From Mesorhizobium sp. (GTDB lineage: Bacteria; Pseudomonadota; Alphaproteobacteria; Rhizobiales; Rhizobiaceae): a stretch of 51,712 bases of DNA. The stretch covers positions 1 through 51,712 of the forward strand of contig JAIPUZ010000043.1 of NCBI GenBank assembly GCA_022833215.1, in the 5' to 3' direction. Position numbers and translations under genes: made by a program. The notes beneath the pieces are model-generated. The model was not told where the DNA came from and did no database searches. It saw only the letters and a list, made by a program, of their open reading frames with translations. This document shows positions 35,317 to 44,523 of the stretch, in pieces (position 1 is the stretch's first letter; every line of letters starts with the position of its first letter).

Positions 35317-36121
35317 GGACCAGCTCCGGATTTCCCGATGCTCGCTCGTCGCCATAGATGATCCCCAGTATGGTTTCCCGCATCTCGATGAAGTCGGGGC
35401 TGGACTTGATTGCGCGCGCGTCCCCGTTTTCGAGGAACCGGCGGTTGAAATCGAGGTCGTAGGTGTGGGTGATGCGGCCCGGCCGGGGCGACATCACGAT
35501 CAGCCGCGATCCGAGGAACAGGGCCTCCTCGACGCTGTGGGTGATGAAGAAGAACATCTTGTGGGTGTGTTGCCATACCCTGAGCAGCAATTCCTGGATG
35601 GTCTCGCGCGTCAGCGCGTCGAGCGCCGCCATCGGCTCGTCCATCAGCAGCATGGCCGGGTCGCAGGTCAGCGCCCGCGCGATTCCGACCCGCTGCTGCA
35701 TGCCGCCGGAAAGCTGGTAGATCATGTGCCTGTGGAAGTCCTGCAGGCCGACCAGCGCCAGATTGCGCACCGCGCGCTCGCGGCGCTCTTCCTTGCGCAC
35801 CCCTTGCAGCTTCAGGCCGAACTCGGTGTTGTCGATGACGTTCAGCCAGGGCAGAAGCGCATGTTTCTGGAAGACGACGCCGCGGTCGGCGCCCGGCCCG
35901 GTGACGAGGCGGCCGCCGAGCCTGATCTCGCCGGCGGTGGGCGCCATGAAGCCCGCCATCAGATTGAGCAGCGTGGTCTTGCCGCAGCCCGACGCGCCCA
36001 GCGCCACCACGAAGTCGCCGCTGTCGATCTTCAGGCTGACGCCTTTCAGCGCGATCACCGCTTCATCCGAGTGAAGCCCCGGATAGGTGAGGTTCACATT
36101 GCTTACACTGAGCGTTTCCAT
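35309..36121 (-). CDS. tauB: Taurine ABC transporter ATPase TauB
   Basis: 270 residues from ATG 36121. Walker A is GASGCGKTT (42-50). The TauB-specific stretches [20 protein letters not shown] and [20 protein letters not shown] follow, then the signature [19 protein letters not shown], Walker [14 protein letters not shown], and the switch [13 protein letters not shown]. The C-terminus, [19 protein letters not shown], matches the TauB/SsuB end. The Gly-Gln of the standard LSGGQ is LSGGM, an accepted variant. It energises sulfonate import, sitting between tauA and tauC in one operon. The 110-base gap before it holds two hairpins that may tune its level relative to tauA. Confidence 0.92.
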   Translation of the reverse strand: METLSVSNVNLTYPGLHSDEAVIALKGVSLKIDSGDFVVALGASGCGKTTLLNLMAGFMAPTAGEIRLGGRLVTGPGADRGVVFQKHALLPWLNVIDNTEFGLKLQGVRKEERRERAVRNLALVGLQDFHRHMIYQLSGGMQQRVGIARALTCDPAMLLMDEPMAALDALTRETIQELLLRVWQHTHKMFFFITHSVEEALFLGSRLIVMSPRPGRITHTYDLDFNRRFLENGDARAIKSSPDFIEMRETILGIIYGDERASGNPELVHA

Positions 36122-36164
36122 GTCCTGCCTTCTCGCGTCGTGTCCTGCGGGCATGCGCCGGGGG

Positions 36165-36217
36165 CTACGGGCCCGTGGCGGACCCGTAGGGGAAGAACCG
36201 GCGGCGGCAGCCGCCGG
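36165..36217 (-). promoter_or_regulatory. Two hairpins in the tauA-tauB intercistronic gap
   Basis: CTACGGG (36165-36171) pairs with CCCGTAG (36183-36189), and CCGGCGGC (36198-36205) pairs with GCCGCCGG (36210-36217) across GGCA. Such stems after a binding-protein gene usually stabilise its mRNA or attenuate the downstream genes, so that binding protein exceeds membrane subunits. Confidence 0.5.
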
Positions 36218-36231
36218 CAGGCACTCAACCG

Positions 36232-37263
36232 TTACTTTGCAGCCGACGTCGCGAAATCCGCGTTGACGAAGGAGGTGTAGTCCTCCAGCGCGTGGTCGAT
36301 CTGCTTCTGCTCGACAAGGAACTTAGCACTTTCCGTGAAAGCCTGCACCGCCCCGCTGCCGGCGCCTCCGCCGAGCCAGGCATCGGAAGCCTGCTCATCG
36401 GCAGTCGGGAAGACAAGAAGCTGCAAGGCTTCCACCGCGCCTTCGGGACTGCCGCCGATGAGCTTGACGATGTTCTTCACCTCGTCGGAGTCCGCCGTCC
36501 ACTTGTCCTTGTTCTGCGCATAGTCGGCATAGGCGTCGGCCAGAACCCTGGTGAAGGCGTTCATGAAGTCGGGATTGTCGGCGGCGAACTTGCGATCCAC
36601 GACGATGCCGTCGAAGGTCGGCACGCTTTCCTTGCCGATCACCTCGGAGTCCGAGATGACCTTGCCGCTCTGCAGGATCTCGGTCAGCGCCGGCGGCCAC
36701 ACATAGGCGGCATCGATGTCGCCGCGCTGCCAGGCGGCCACGATCTGCGGCGGCTTCATGTTGAGGATGTCGACCTCGCGCGGCTCGATGTTCCACACCT
36801 TCTCAAGGCCGACCAGCAGATGGAAGTGCGAGGTCGACACGAACGGCACGCCCACCTTCTTGCCCTTGAGGTCCTCCGGCTTCTCGATGCCCGAGCCCTC
36901 GCGGGCCACCAGCGCTTCCGATTTGCCGATGTTGTCGAGAATCCAGAACAGCTGCATGTCGACGCCGCGCGTGGCCGCAGCCGCCGCCCCCGTCGAGCCG
37001 ATGACGCCGATGGGCACATTGCCCGAAGCGAGCGCGGTGGAAATGTCGCCGGCGGACGAGAACTGGCGCCAGTCGACCTTGAAGCCGGTGTCCTTCAGCG
37101 CCTCGTCGAAACGCCCGTCGGCGATGGCGGTGACGAACGGGCCGACGATCTGCTGGTAGCCCACGACGATGGTCGTCTGGGCGAAGGCAGCCCCCGCATA
37201 GAGGACCGATGCCGTGACCGTGGCGACGCGTGCAATTCCCTTCAGTGCCTGAAATGGTTTCAT
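36232..37263 (-). CDS. tauA: Taurine ABC transporter substrate-binding protein TauA
   Basis: 343 residues. A Sec signal ([20 protein letters not shown], cut after AFA) leads to the mature binding protein, [14 protein letters not shown]. Conserved features include [60 protein letters not shown] and [20 protein letters not shown], which are close to TauA of Gram-negatives; the GSTG segment lines the sulfonate pocket. It captures taurine in the periplasm. It is the first gene of tauABC and starts opposite the RND operon. Taurine is favoured over other alkanesulfonates because the partner ATPase and permease are TauB and TauC by sequence. Confidence 0.88.
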   Translation of the reverse strand: MKPFQALKGIARVATVTASVLYAGAAFAQTTIVVGYQQIVGPFVTAIADGRFDEALKDTGFKVDWRQFSSAGDISTALASGNVPIGVIGSTGAAAAATRGVDMQLFWILDNIGKSEALVAREGSGIEKPEDLKGKKVGVPFVSTSHFHLLVGLEKVWNIEPREVDILNMKPPQIVAAWQRGDIDAAYVWPPALTEILQSGKVISDSEVIGKESVPTFDGIVVDRKFAADNPDFMNAFTRVLADAYADYAQNKDKWTADSDEVKNIVKLIGGSPEGAVEALQLLVFPTADEQASDAWLGGGAGSGAVQAFTESAKFLVEQKQIDHALEDYTSFVNADFATSAAK

Positions 37264-37350
37264 CGATTTTCTCCCATTGAAACTGCGGAAATCCCTGGTC
37301 CGCCCCAGGCTGCAACCTTACCGGTCGTTCTTTCTGGCCTTCCTGACTTT

Positions 37351-37372
37351 AGGTGAGCCCATGCCCTCACCT
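37351..37372. promoter_or_regulatory. Palindromic operator candidate near the tauA promoter
   Basis: Perfect 7-bp arms AGGTGAG (37351-37357) and CTCACCT (37366-37372) with an 8-base spacer, next to a minus-strand TATAAG that could be the tauA -10 box. The placement just downstream of -10 would suit a repressor. No regulator gene is adjacent. Confidence 0.45.
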
Positions 37373-37466
37373 TATATCCAATCTGAAACTTCAATGAGTC
37401 CAGATATGGCCGCATGAGCGCAAGGCGCCGACCCCCGGAACGAATACCGCCGAACCCTGTTTTCCT

Positions 37467-37494
37467 TTGAGATTTTTAACCTGCGAAATGCTAG
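37467..37494 (+). promoter_or_regulatory. Probable sigma-70 promoter of the RND operon
   Basis: TTGAGA (37467-37472) and TGCTAG (37489-37494) with a 16-base spacer, 73 bases before the first adaptor gene. The -10 box is imperfect, so this is a suggestion only. Confidence 0.35.
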
Positions 37495-37567
37495 TGCTGT
37501 CACCTGTGCCCGATGACAACAGCGCGTGCGGGCGCGCGGGAACGGACCGGATAGTGCAGGAGAAATG

Positions 37568-38662
37568 ATGGGTTCAGGACCATTGTCTCGCAACTTTTGC
37601 CTTCCCCTCATCGGCGCTCTCGCCATGGCTGCATCCTTCTCCTTCGCCCACGCCGAAAATCTGCCGGTGACGGTGCAGAAGGTCGAATATGCAAGCTATG
37701 CCGCACCGCTCGAACTGTCGGGGGACATCCATGCGCGGCTGAATGTGGACCTGTCCTTCCGGGTCAGCGGCCAGATCGTGGAGCGCAGCGCCGATGTCGG
37801 CACGCATGTGCAGCCCGGCGACGTTCTCGCCCGGCTGGACGATGCCGAGCAGCAGACCAATCTGCGCGCCGCGCTGGCCTCGCGCGATGCGGCGCAGGCG
37901 ATGCTGGTCGAGGCGGAGGCCGCCTTCCAGCGCCAGCGGCAATTGCTCGATCAGGGTTTCACCACAAGAAGCCGTTTCGATCAGGCCGAGCAGCAGTGGC
38001 TGACAGCCAGGAACACGCTGACCAGCGCCGAAAGCGCGCTGGAGAACGCCCGGGACGAGCTTTCCTATACCGAGCTGCGCGCGCCTTCGGCCGGCATCGT
38101 CACCTCGCGCGACATCGAGGTGGGACAGGTGGTGCAGGCCGCACAGCCCGTCTTCGCGCTGGCCGAGGATGGCGGACGCGACGTGGTGCTGGACGTGCAG
38201 GAAACGCTTGTCAGCCATGGGCCCCCGGGCACGCGCGTCACGCTTGCCCTGCTCTCCGACCGCTCGGTGAAAGCCGAAGGGCGGGTGCGAGAGGTATCGC
38301 CGGTCGTCGACGCCCGCACCGGCACGGTGCGCGTCAAGGTCGAAATCATCGACCCGCCGCCGCAGATGACGCTCGGCGCGGTGGTGACGGCTTCGGTGCA
38401 TCTGCCCGGCGAAAGGGCGGTGGTGCTGCCGTGGAGCGCGCTGACCTCCGACGCCGGCAAGCCGGCGGTGTGGCAGATCGAGCCGGACACCGGCGTCGTG
38501 TCCCTGACCCCGGTCGAGGTGCTCGCCTATGAGCGCGAAAGGCTCATCCTGCGCTCCGGCCTCGAAGAAGGCACCACCGTGGTGGTGAAAGGCGGCCAGA
38601 TGCTGCATCGGGGGCAGGTGGTCGACATTCTGGATGCAGAGACGCAAAGCGGAGGACAGTGA
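37568..38662 (+). CDS. RND efflux periplasmic adaptor (membrane fusion protein)
   Basis: 364 residues from ATG 37568 (AGGAG 5 bases upstream). A Sec leader (FCLPLIGALAMAASFSFAHA, then EN) precedes a HlyD/AcrA-type architecture: beta barrel-lipoyl hairpin RLNVDLSFRVSGQIVERSAD and VGTHVQPGDVLARLDDAEQQ; coiled-coil arm from about 95 to 160; second lipoyl half ELRAPSAGIVTSRDIEVGQV; and barrel SPVVDARTGTVRVKVEIIDP. It bridges pump and outer-membrane channel. It is followed, 2 bases on, by a second adaptor gene, so the operon has two different adaptors for one pump, as in heteromeric TriAB-like systems. Confidence 0.88.
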   Translation: MGSGPLSRNFCLPLIGALAMAASFSFAHAENLPVTVQKVEYASYAAPLELSGDIHARLNVDLSFRVSGQIVERSADVGTHVQPGDVLARLDDAEQQTNLRAALASRDAAQAMLVEAEAAFQRQRQLLDQGFTTRSRFDQAEQQWLTARNTLTSAESALENARDELSYTELRAPSAGIVTSRDIEVGQVVQAAQPVFALAEDGGRDVVLDVQETLVSHGPPGTRVTLALLSDRSVKAEGRVREVSPVVDARTGTVRVKVEIIDPPPQMTLGAVVTASVHLPGERAVVLPWSALTSDAGKPAVWQIEPDTGVVSLTPVEVLAYERERLILRSGLEEGTTVVVKGGQMLHRGQVVDILDAETQSGGQ

Positions 38663-38664
38663 GC

Positions 38665-39744
38665 ATGAAACGCCTGCGTCTGCTGCTTTCCTGCGCGCCC
38701 CTGCTGCTCCTGTCCGCCTGCAATGAAGCGCCGGCGCCGCAACGGGAAGCGCCGCCGCGCCCGGTGATCTACACCGTGGTGGAACCGCATGCCGCAGCCG
38801 AGACCGGTTTTACCGGAACGATCGAGCCCCGCTACAGCACCGCGCTTGCCTTCCGCGTGCTTGGCCGCATCACCAGCCGCCCGGTGAGCGTCGGCGACCT
38901 GGTCGCAAAAGGTGAGGTCGTCGCCACCGTCGATCCGGCCGCACTCGATCTGGCCGTGCAGTCGGCCCGCGCCGACCTCGCCAGCGCCGAAGCCCAGTTC
39001 GCCAGCGCCTCGGCCAGCGAGGAGCGCCAGCGCGCGCTGCTCGCCGCCAACAGCGTTTCGCAGGCGATCTACGACACGGCGAAGCAGGCGCGCGACAGTG
39101 CCGCCGCCGGGCTTGAGAAGGCGCGCGCGGGAATGCGCAAGGCGGAGGACCAGCGCGGCTACGCCCAGCTTCGCCCCGATTTCGACGGCGTCGTCTCGGC
39201 TGTCCACGCCGAGGTCGGCGAGACCGTCGCGGCCGGCCAGCCGGTGCTGACGGTGGCGCGCCCGGACATCCGCGAGGCGGTTGTCGACGTGCCCGATACG
39301 CTGAACGGCCTGCTGACGCCCGGAACCGAATTCGAGGTGCGGTTGCAGGCCGATCCGGCCGTGACCGGCAAGGGAACGGTGCGCGAGGTGGCGCCGCAGG
39401 CCGACCCGCAGACGCGGCTTCGCCGGCTGCGCATCGCCCTCGACGATCCCGATCCGGGCTTCCGTCTGGGCGCCACCGTTCGCGTCGCCCACAGGGCGGC
39501 CGCGACCGCGCCGGCGATCCTGCCGGCCAGCGCGCTGGTGGAGAAGGACGGCGCGACTTCCGTCTGGCTGGTGGACCCGCAGGCCCTCCAGGTCAGAAGC
39601 CTGCCGGTCGATGTCGTGCAGCGCACCGGCGCAGGTTTTTCCACCGACGACGTGCCGGTGGGCAGCTATGTGGTGACGGCCGGCGCGGGCGAACTGACCG
39701 AAGGCCAGAAGGTGCGGCTTGAAGGCGAGGGAAAGCGGAATTGA
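38665..39744 (+). CDS. RND efflux adaptor lipoprotein (second membrane fusion protein)
   Basis: 359 residues from ATG 38665 (GGAGG 9 bases upstream). The leader ends in a lipobox, LLLLSAC, with Cys19 as the lipidation site. The adaptor core is then recognisable: ALAFRVLGRITSRPVSVGDL and VAKGEVVATVDPAALDLAVQ (lipoyl half), coiled-coil arm up to about 165, LRPDFDGVVSAVHAEVGETV and barrel QADPQTRLRRLRIALDDPDP. It is lipid-anchored in the inner-membrane outer leaflet, unlike its partner. The TGA stop overlaps the TTG start of the pump gene (TTGA), which means translational coupling. No outer-membrane factor gene accompanies the operon, so a shared TolC is likely. Confidence 0.88.
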   Translation: MKRLRLLLSCAPLLLLSACNEAPAPQREAPPRPVIYTVVEPHAAAETGFTGTIEPRYSTALAFRVLGRITSRPVSVGDLVAKGEVVATVDPAALDLAVQSARADLASAEAQFASASASEERQRALLAANSVSQAIYDTAKQARDSAAAGLEKARAGMRKAEDQRGYAQLRPDFDGVVSAVHAEVGETVAAGQPVLTVARPDIREAVVDVPDTLNGLLTPGTEFEVRLQADPAVTGKGTVREVAPQADPQTRLRRLRIALDDPDPGFRLGATVRVAHRAAATAPAILPASALVEKDGATSVWLVDPQALQVRSLPVDVVQRTGAGFSTDDVPVGSYVVTAGAGELTEGQKVRLEGEGKRN

Positions 39745-42700
39745 AGGGCTTCAATCTTTCCGACTGGGCTTTGAACCACCGTTCGCTGGTCTGGTATTTC
39801 ATGGCCGTGTTCCTGATCGCCGGCGTCGTTTCCTATGTGAAGCTCGGGCGCGAGGAAGACCCCCATTTCACCATCAAGACCATGGTGGTGCAGGCCAACT
39901 GGCCCGGCGCTTCCGTTGAGGAGACGCTCAATCAGGTCACCGACCGCATCGAGAAGAAGCTGGAAGAGCTGGACGGGCTGGACTTCACCCGCTCCGTCAC
40001 CACGGCGGGCCAGTCGGTCGTGTTCGTCAACCTCAGGTCCACGATCAAGGGCAAGGAGGTGGAGCCGAACTGGGTGCGCGTGCGCAACATGCTCGACGAC
40101 ATCCGCTCGACCCTGCCGGAGGGCGTCTACGGCCCCTACTACAACGACCGCTTCGGCGACGTGTTCGGCAACATCTACGCCTTCACCGCCGACGGGCTGT
40201 CGATGCGCCAGCTGCGCGACTATGCCGAGGACGTGCGCTCGCGCATCCTGACCCTTCCCAATGCCGGCAAGGTGGAACTCATCGGCGCACAGGACGAGGC
40301 GATCTATCTGGAGTTCTCGACGCGGCAGGTGGCAGCGCTCGGCCTCGACCAGCAGGCGATCCTCGACAGCCTTCAGGCGCAGAACGCCATCACCCCCTCG
40401 GGCGTGGTGCAGGCAGGCCCCGAGCGCATCAGCGTGCAGGTGAGCGGCCAGTTCACCTCCGAGGAGGATCTGCGCGCGGTGAACCTGCGCGTCAACGACC
40501 GCTTCTTCCGCCTTTCCGACGTCGCCACCATCACCCGCGGCTATGTCGATCCGCCGAAGTCGCTGTTCCGGGTCAATGGCGAGACGGCAATCGGCCTGGC
40601 CATCGGCATGAAGCCGAACGGCAACCTGCTCGAGTTCGGCGCGGCCCTCGAAGCGCTGATGCAGAAGACCATGAACGACCTGCCGGTCGGCATCGCCGTC
40701 ACCAAGGTGGCCGATCAGCCGGAGGTGGTCGACCATGCGGTGTCCGGCTTCACCAGAGCCCTGTTCGAGGCGGTCGTCATCGTTCTGGCCGTCAGCTTCG
40801 TCAGCCTCGGCTTTCGCGCCGGGCTTGTGGTGTCGCTGTCCATACCGCTGGTGCTGGCCATCACCTTCCTGACCATGTCCTACATGGACATATCGCTCCA
40901 GCGCGTGTCGCTTGGCGCGCTTATCATCGCGCTCGGCCTGCTGGTCGACGATGCGATGATCGCGGTGGAAATGATGGTGGCGCGGCTGGAGCAGGGCGAC
41001 CCGCTCAACAAGGCGGCCACCTACGTCTATTCGCACACCGCCTTCCCGATGCTGACGGGAACGCTGGTGACCATCGCCGGCTTCATTCCCATCGGGCTCA
41101 ACTCCAGCCAGGCGGGCGAATATACCTACACGCTGTTCATCGTGATCGGCGTTTCGCTGCTGGTGTCGTGGATCGTGGCGGTGCTGTTCGCGCCGCTGCT
41201 GGGCGTGACGCTGCTGCCCGCGACCATGAAGCAGCACAGCGAGGAACCGGGCCGGGTGATGCGCGCCTTCAGCCGCGCGCTTCTGGCCGCCATGCGCTTT
41301 CGCTGGATCACGATCGTCACCACTGTCGTGCTGTTCGCGGTCGCGCTCTTCGGCATGACGTTCATCGAACGTCAGTTCTTTCCCGAATCCGACCGGCCCG
41401 AACTGGTGATCGACTGGCGGCTTCCCGAAAACAGCTCCATCGCCGACACGAGCGAGCAGATGGTTCGTTTCGAGGAAACGGTGCTCCGGAACAATTCCGA
41501 TATCGACCACTGGAGCAGCTATATCGGTCAGGGCGCGGTGCGGTTCGTGCTGGCTTTCGACGTGCAGCTTTCCAACCCCTATTACGGGCAGATGGTGATC
41601 GTTGCCAAAGATATCGAAGCGCGCGACAGGCTGCGCCAGCAGTTCAACGACGTGCTGCGGCGCGAATTCGCCGGCACCGACGCCTTCGTCAAATATCTGG
41701 AGCTTGGACCGCCGGTCGGCCGCCCGATCCAGTATCGCGTCTCGGGACCGGATATCCAGACGCTGCGCGGCTACGCCCAGCAGCTCTCCGCCATTCTCGA
41801 CACCGACGACCGTCTCGGCGTGGTCGCCTATGACTGGAACGAACCCGGCCGCGTCGTGCGCGTCGACGTGTTGCAGGACAAGGCGCGCAAGCTCGGCATC
41901 TCGTCGAAGGACATCGCCACCACCCTGAACGGCGTGGTCGGCGGCATCCCCATCACCCAGGTGCGCGACGCCACCTATCTGGTCAATGTGGTGGTCAGGG
42001 CGCGCGAGGCGGAACGCAATTCCATCGAGACGTTGCAGAACCTCCAGATCGCCACAGGCACCGGCAATTCCGTGCCGCTGGCCGCCATAGCCGACTTCCG
42101 CTACGAGCTTGAGCAACCCGTGGTGTGGCGGCGCGGCCGCATCCCGACCATCACGATTTCCGCCGGCATCGTCGACAGGACCATGCCCGACACGATCGTG
42201 ACGGATATCGCGCCGAAGGTGGACGCGTTCGCCGCCGGGCTGCCGGCCGGGTACAAGGTGGAGACGGCCGGCACGGTGGAGGAAAGCGCCAACAGCCAGG
42301 GGCCGATCGCAGCCGTAGTGCCGCTGATGCTGTTCGTGATGGCGACCATCCTGATGCTGCAATTGCAGAGCTTCCAGAGCCTGTTCCTCGTGGTGGCGGT
42401 GGCCCCGCTCGGCATCATCGGCGTCTCGGTCGCCATGCTGCTCGCCGACAAGCCGCTCGGCTTCGTCGCCATACTGGGCGTGCTGGCGCTGATCGGCATC
42501 CTGATCCGCAACTCGGTGATCCTGATCGTGCAGGTGGAGGACCACATCCGCGACGGCGAGCATCCGTGGGATGCGGTGGTAGACGCCTCCACCCACCGCA
42601 TGCGCCCCATCGCGCTCACCGCCGCCGCCGCCAGCCTGGCGCTGATCCCGATCTCGCGCGAGGTGTTCTGGGGGCCGATGGCCTTCGCCATGATGGGCGG

Positions 42701-42809
42701 CATCATCGCAGGAACCGCGATCACGCTGCTGTTCCTGCCTGCCCTCTACGTGGCGTGGCACCGGGTGAAGGAGCCGGTCCGCAACGAAGAAGAGGCAGTG
42801 GAAGCATAA
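39741..42809 (+). CDS. RND-family multidrug/solute efflux pump
   Basis: 1022 residues from TTG 39741, overlapping the previous stop. It has the RND layout of 12 helices and two large periplasmic loops. KGFNLSDWALNHRSLVWYFM is the first helix. The proton relay has paired Asp in LGLLVDDAMIAVE (D403, D404), and LALIGILIRNSVILIVQVED lies in the second half. Other family blocks are REEDPHFTIKTMVVQANWPG (motif near 37-56) and SFVSLGFRAGLVVSLSIPLV. The RND family exports amphiphilic drugs, bile salts or metals; aromatic-rich specificity residues cannot be assigned. The nearest group by sequence feel is the AcrB/D-like family found with two adaptors (TriC, VexK). It ends 21 bases before the convergent scpB-like gene's stop. 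Confidence 0.92.
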   Translation: MKGFNLSDWALNHRSLVWYFMAVFLIAGVVSYVKLGREEDPHFTIKTMVVQANWPGASVEETLNQVTDRIEKKLEELDGLDFTRSVTTAGQSVVFVNLRSTIKGKEVEPNWVRVRNMLDDIRSTLPEGVYGPYYNDRFGDVFGNIYAFTADGLSMRQLRDYAEDVRSRILTLPNAGKVELIGAQDEAIYLEFSTRQVAALGLDQQAILDSLQAQNAITPSGVVQAGPERISVQVSGQFTSEEDLRAVNLRVNDRFFRLSDVATITRGYVDPPKSLFRVNGETAIGLAIGMKPNGNLLEFGAALEALMQKTMNDLPVGIAVTKVADQPEVVDHAVSGFTRALFEAVVIVLAVSFVSLGFRAGLVVSLSIPLVLAITFLTMSYMDISLQRVSLGALIIALGLLVDDAMIAVEMMVARLEQGDPLNKAATYVYSHTAFPMLTGTLVTIAGFIPIGLNSSQAGEYTYTLFIVIGVSLLVSWIVAVLFAPLLGVTLLPATMKQHSEEPGRVMRAFSRALLAAMRFRWITIVTTVVLFAVALFGMTFIERQFFPESDRPELVIDWRLPENSSIADTSEQMVRFEETVLRNNSDIDHWSSYIGQGAVRFVLAFDVQLSNPYYGQMVIVAKDIEARDRLRQQFNDVLRREFAGTDAFVKYLELGPPVGRPIQYRVSGPDIQTLRGYAQQLSAILDTDDRLGVVAYDWNEPGRVVRVDVLQDKARKLGISSKDIATTLNGVVGGIPITQVRDATYLVNVVVRAREAERNSIETLQNLQIATGTGNSVPLAAIADFRYELEQPVVWRRGRIPTITISAGIVDRTMPDTIVTDIAPKVDAFAAGLPAGYKVETAGTVEESANSQGPIAAVVPLMLFVMATILMLQLQSFQSLFLVVAVAPLGIIGVSVAMLLADKPLGFVAILGVLALIGILIRNSVILIVQVEDHIRDGEHPWDAVVDASTHRMRPIALTAAAASLALIPISREVFWGPMAFAMMGGIIAGTAITLLFLPALYVAWHRVKEPVRNEEEAVEA

Positions 42810-42830
42810 GCGCGCGGCGGAGCGCGGGCG

Positions 42831-43526
42831 CTACTCCTCCGTGCTGTCCGCGTCGTCTCCCGTGGCGATCGACAAGGGAATCTCGCCCGCCAGAAGCTTG
42901 TCCCGGGAAAGCAGGCCGGCATCCTCCAGCGCCTCGAAATCGGGCAGGTCGCGCAACGTGTCGAGCCCGAAATGCGACAGGAACGTCCTCGTCGTCACAT
43001 AGGTGTAGGGCGCGCCGGGCGTCGGGCTGCGCGGGCCGGAAGCGATGAAGTCCTGACCGCGCAGCACGCCGATGAGGTCGCGGCTGATCTCGCGGGCAAA
43101 GAAGGACGACAGCTCGGCGCGGGTTATGGGCTGGAAATAGGCGATGGTCATCAGCACCAGCGCCTCGGTCTGCGACAAGGGGCGGCCCGCCTTGCCGGCT
43201 GCCTGTCCCGAAGCGGCGCGGATGGCATCGGCAAAGGCCGGGCGGGTGCGGTGCTGATAGCCCCCGGCGACTTTGACCAGATCGTAGGGGCGGCCACGCA
43301 ACTCCTGCCGGATGTCGTCGACGATGAGGTCGAGATTGCAGTCGCGCCCCACCACCCTGGCCAGCACCTCGCGCGTGACCGGCTCGGAAGCGGCGAAAAT
43401 GACCGCCTCGACCCGGTTCATCCATTCGCGCCAGCGCAATTCCGGCGGAAGATGCTCCAGCTCCGTGTCGATGAAAGGCGACTGCTTCGCCGCCCGTTCC
43501 CCCGCCTCGTCCCGATCCGCGGCCAT
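42831..43526 (-). CDS. scpB: ScpB-family segregation and condensation protein, accessory copy
   Basis: 231 residues from ATG 43526, 2 bases after the DUF1403 stop. The two winged-helix units are visible. The first is at about 20-95, with RVEAVIFAASEPVTREVLAR, VVGRDCNLDLIVDDIRQELR and GRPYDLVKVAGGYQHRTRPA. The second is at about 105-190: PLSQTEALVLMTIAYFQPIT, RAELSSFFAREISRDLIGVL and APYTYVTTRTFLSHFGLDTL. This matches ScpB, the kleisin-binding partner of SMC-ScpA. Housekeeping scpB usually follows scpA; here there is no scpA or smc, and the partner is a DUF1403 gene, as on rhizobial plasmids and islands. So it is probably an accessory paralogue. Confidence 0.85.
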   Translation of the reverse strand: MAADRDEAGERAAKQSPFIDTELEHLPPELRWREWMNRVEAVIFAASEPVTREVLARVVGRDCNLDLIVDDIRQELRGRPYDLVKVAGGYQHRTRPAFADAIRAASGQAAGKAGRPLSQTEALVLMTIAYFQPITRAELSSFFAREISRDLIGVLRGQDFIASGPRSPTPGAPYTYVTTRTFLSHFGLDTLRDLPDFEALEDAGLLSRDKLLAGEIPLSIATGDDADSTEE

Positions 43527-43528
43527 GG

Positions 43529-44503
43529 TCACAGCCCGTAGATCCTGAAACCGGGACGGCCGGTGAGCTCGCGCACCGCCTCGAACTGCTCGAGCCGTGC
43601 GAACAGCCGCCGCGAGGCAAAGCGCGAAAGCCGGCGCGTGGCCAGCGTGCCGGCCACCGCATCGTCGCCCAGCAGCAGGTCGAGCGCATCGCGCGCGCCC
43701 TTGGCCCTCAGCTTCGGCGCCACCTCCAGAAGACGCTGCGCGCGGCGCGCAAGGATCGCGGCCTCGCCAAGGGCCGACGCCACGCCCTCCACACAGGCCA
43801 GACACAGCGCCTGTTCGAAGCCGGGATCGTTCGGCCGGATACGCTTCGAGCGGCCACCCTCGACCCGCAATACCGGGTCGAAGGCCATGGCCATCGCCAG
43901 CGGCACCGCGCGGTCCCAGCCAAGGCAGCGGGCCAGAACCAGATCGGCCAGCCACCAGCACAGCAGTTCCGTGCGCGGCTCGAGCGCCATGATCCGCGCC
44001 GCAGCGGCTGCGGCGGCGACCGGCGCCGGCTTGCCGGACGTCGCCTCCGCCTCGACCGCATCGGCCAATGCCTGCCAGTCCATGTCGCCCGACAGGCCCA
44101 TGAGTTCGGCCGTGGCGGCCAGACCGTCCGCATCGACATGGGGGCGCTGCGAAGCAAGCCTGCGCCAGGCGGCGAAGAGGTTGCCGGCAGGGCCCGGATC
44201 GGATCCGTTCGGGCACAGATACCACGCGTCGCGCAACGCCTCCGGCGTCTCGGTGCGGCCGGCAAGGCGGCAAGCGCGCCCGGCGCAGGCAAGCGCCAGC
44301 CGGTTGCGCCAGGCGCCGGCCCAGATCGGTTCCGCGCGCACCAGCGTATCCATGGCGTGAAGGGCTGCCCCGGCAACGAAAAGCGCCGTGGCGGGGTCGG
44401 CTGCATCGCGGCGCGCGCTCACCCAGCCCGGCAGGCGCGGAACGGCCTGCGGCATCGCAAGCGCCGGCTCGTAACCCGGCAGCGAATCGGAACGCTTTCT
44501 CAT
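43529..44503 (-). CDS. DUF1403 family protein
   Basis: 324 residues from ATG 44503. Blocks that I associate with DUF1403 proteins of rhizobia are FVAGAALHAMDTLVRAEPIW, AGAWRNRLALACAGRACRLA, GRTETPEALRDAWYLCPNGS and DPGPAGNLFAAWRRLASQRP. It is mostly helical and rich in Ala, Arg and Trp, with no signal peptide or long membrane helix; the stretch ELLCWWLADLVLARCLGWDR is a hydrophobic helix. No function is known for the domain. Its gene runs straight into scpB, with 2 bases between stop and start, so they are one transcription unit. It may be the partner of the ScpB-like protein or a regulator of it; that is inference. An inverted repeat covers its likely promoter. Confidence 0.82.
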   Translation of the reverse strand: MRKRSDSLPGYEPALAMPQAVPRLPGWVSARRDAADPATALFVAGAALHAMDTLVRAEPIWAGAWRNRLALACAGRACRLAGRTETPEALRDAWYLCPNGSDPGPAGNLFAAWRRLASQRPHVDADGLAATAELMGLSGDMDWQALADAVEAEATSGKPAPVAAAAAAARIMALEPRTELLCWWLADLVLARCLGWDRAVPLAMAMAFDPVLRVEGGRSKRIRPNDPGFEQALCLACVEGVASALGEAAILARRAQRLLEVAPKLRAKGARDALDLLLGDDAVAGTLATRRLSRFASRRLFARLEQFEAVRELTGRPGFRIYGL

Positions 44504-44523
44504 GGCGCGAGCTTACCCGCACC

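Larger units (their letters stand above)
37264..37567. other. Divergent intergenic region, tauA to RND operon
   Basis: 304 bases. It holds a palindromic operator candidate near 37351-37372 on the tauA side, an A/T-rich TATATCC patch beside it, and a plausible sigma-70 promoter for the RND operon at 37467-37494. No ORF with codon-like bias was seen. Confidence 0.5.

Noticed and set aside
39666-42761. Long minus-strand ORF of 1031 residues opposite the RND pump
   Set aside because: It lies fully antisense to a clear RND pump with matching motifs; the translation is His/Arg/Gly-rich with no family pattern. It is a typical GC-driven shadow frame.
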